Assembly: GCA_963575745.1 (NCBI GenBank)
Contig: CAUYUJ010017965.1
Span: forward strand, 67,400 to 131,399
Direction of reading: 5' to 3'
Length of the DNA stretch: 64,000 nucleotides
From: Prorocentrum cordatum
Lineage: Eukaryota > Sar > Dinophyceae > Prorocentrales > Prorocentraceae
The translations under genes and the position numbers were made by a program. A model generated the notes under the pieces. That model saw only the letters and a program-made list of their open reading frames with translations. It ran no database searches and was not told the origin of the DNA. Of the stretch, positions 63,557-64,000 are shown one piece after another. Every line of letters starts with the position of its first letter. Position 1 is the stretch's first letter.

Positions 63557-63772
63557 CTACCGCCTGCTGCTGTCTCCAACTATGTCTACCTTCTCTACCA
63601 AACTTGCTGTTTGTTTCATGGTCGCGTGAGCCACGAACAAGCGTAGCACCACAAAATCTTGGCCCATTACATCAGGCATCTGTGTAATGATGTACTTGTC
63701 GAAAGTGCCATCCCTGTACTTCGGCAGGAACTTCCCGACCTGGGTTGTCTCAGCAGCAAAATGACGGGAGAT
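63557..63772 (-). CDS. protein-like terminal exon, unrecognised
   Basis: 71 codons then TAG, with no ATG at its head. Reads ISRHFAAETTQVGKFLPKYR, DGTFDKYIITQMPDVMGQDF, VVLRLFVAHATMKQTASLVE, KVDIVGDSSRR. Balanced composition and mixed codon use, quite unlike the repeats. The upstream border may be at about 63773 (AG on the minus strand). A second frame upstream (FGEPLVFLSPEAQVSTESVA, 63790-63870) may be the preceding part, one frame away. Could be the 3' end of a host gene or of a mobile-element protein. Confidence 0.5.
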   Translation of the reverse strand: MSRHFAAETTQVGKFLPKYRDGTFDKYIITQMPDVMGQDFVVLRLFVAHATMKQTASLVEKVDIVGDSSRR

Positions 63773-64000
63773 CTGGCGCTGCGATCCCGAGTTTCAGCAC
63801 AAGTGATCTCACGGGGGCCACGGACTCCGTAGAAACCTGGGCCTCTGGTGACAAGAACACCAACGGTTCTCCAAATGATTGCCGCTGACAGAGGAACACA
63901 CAAACCGAAAGGGCTGACTGAGTTGCTCTGCGGAGGGTTGGAGGTGGGAGGGCAAGACTGTGTGGTAGTGACTACAGGAGCTCAAGCTTTCTAGGCTCTC

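Noticed and set aside
1-64000. tRNA, rRNA and dinoflagellate spliced-leader relics
   Set aside because: I looked for T-loop phrases, rRNA-like blocks and the spliced-leader phrase on both strands and saw none. A covariance search could still find one.

Overview
The window looks like nuclear DNA of a dinoflagellate, possibly of the Prorocentrum type. This is inferred, not proven. The evidence is: GC-rich sequence with very little evident coding; short WD40 exons scattered over kilobases; many short families of elements with terminal inverted repeats (TIRs), some lying exactly at exon junctions like the introner elements known from dinoflagellates and Amoebophrya; very long TCC/GGA, ATC and GTC microsatellites; and decayed LTR and LINE retrotransposons whose domain order matches those common in dinoflagellates. 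I saw no operon, bacterial promoter, tRNA, rRNA or CRISPR array. Most long open frames are translations of repeats.

Layout. 0.56-4.3 kb: a badly decayed Copia-type retrotransposon on the minus strand, with integrase remains. 5.2-12.7 kb: five recognisable exons of a minus-strand WD40 gene. Its introns carry TIRs or copies of exon sequence at their ends, and the largest holds a 4 kb tandem array. 13.0-19.2 kb: a mosaic of short dispersed elements, a possible ubiquitin-like exon, and a 135-codon helicase-associated-like reading frame flanked by 73 bp repeat arrays. 19.6-20.1 kb: a pure purine tract. 20.6-25.9 kb: a frameshifted LINE on the minus strand (endonuclease, reverse transcriptase, zinc fingers). 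25.9-28.4 kb: two more possible ubiquitin-like exons and several TIR elements. 28.4-36.7 kb: dispersed repeats and huge microsatellites with one possible exon. 36.9-38.3 kb: a 78 bp satellite and the C-terminal end of a second LINE reverse transcriptase.

39.4-50.0 kb holds five copies of a repeat with a shared inner plan (AAGACGGCCC-type arrays around fixed spacers). Between them lie possible minus-strand exons of an unrecognised Ala/Pro/Arg-rich protein interrupted by a 540 bp GTC tract. 51.5-52.7 kb is a 160 bp tandem array. 54.4-62.9 kb is a higher-order satellite with a period of about 1.3 kb, rich in CG-alternating palindromes. The last 450 bases hold a protein-like minus-strand frame of 71 codons that ends in the window.

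The biological theme is how genes persist inside mobile and satellite DNA. In the WD40 gene, removing each TIR-bounded or duplication-bounded insert restores a WD40 consensus reading frame. That is the strongest and most checkable signal here. A single gene with an N-terminal ubiquitin-like fold and C-terminal WD40 repeats, spread over about 22 kb with a LINE inside an intron, is possible but unproven.
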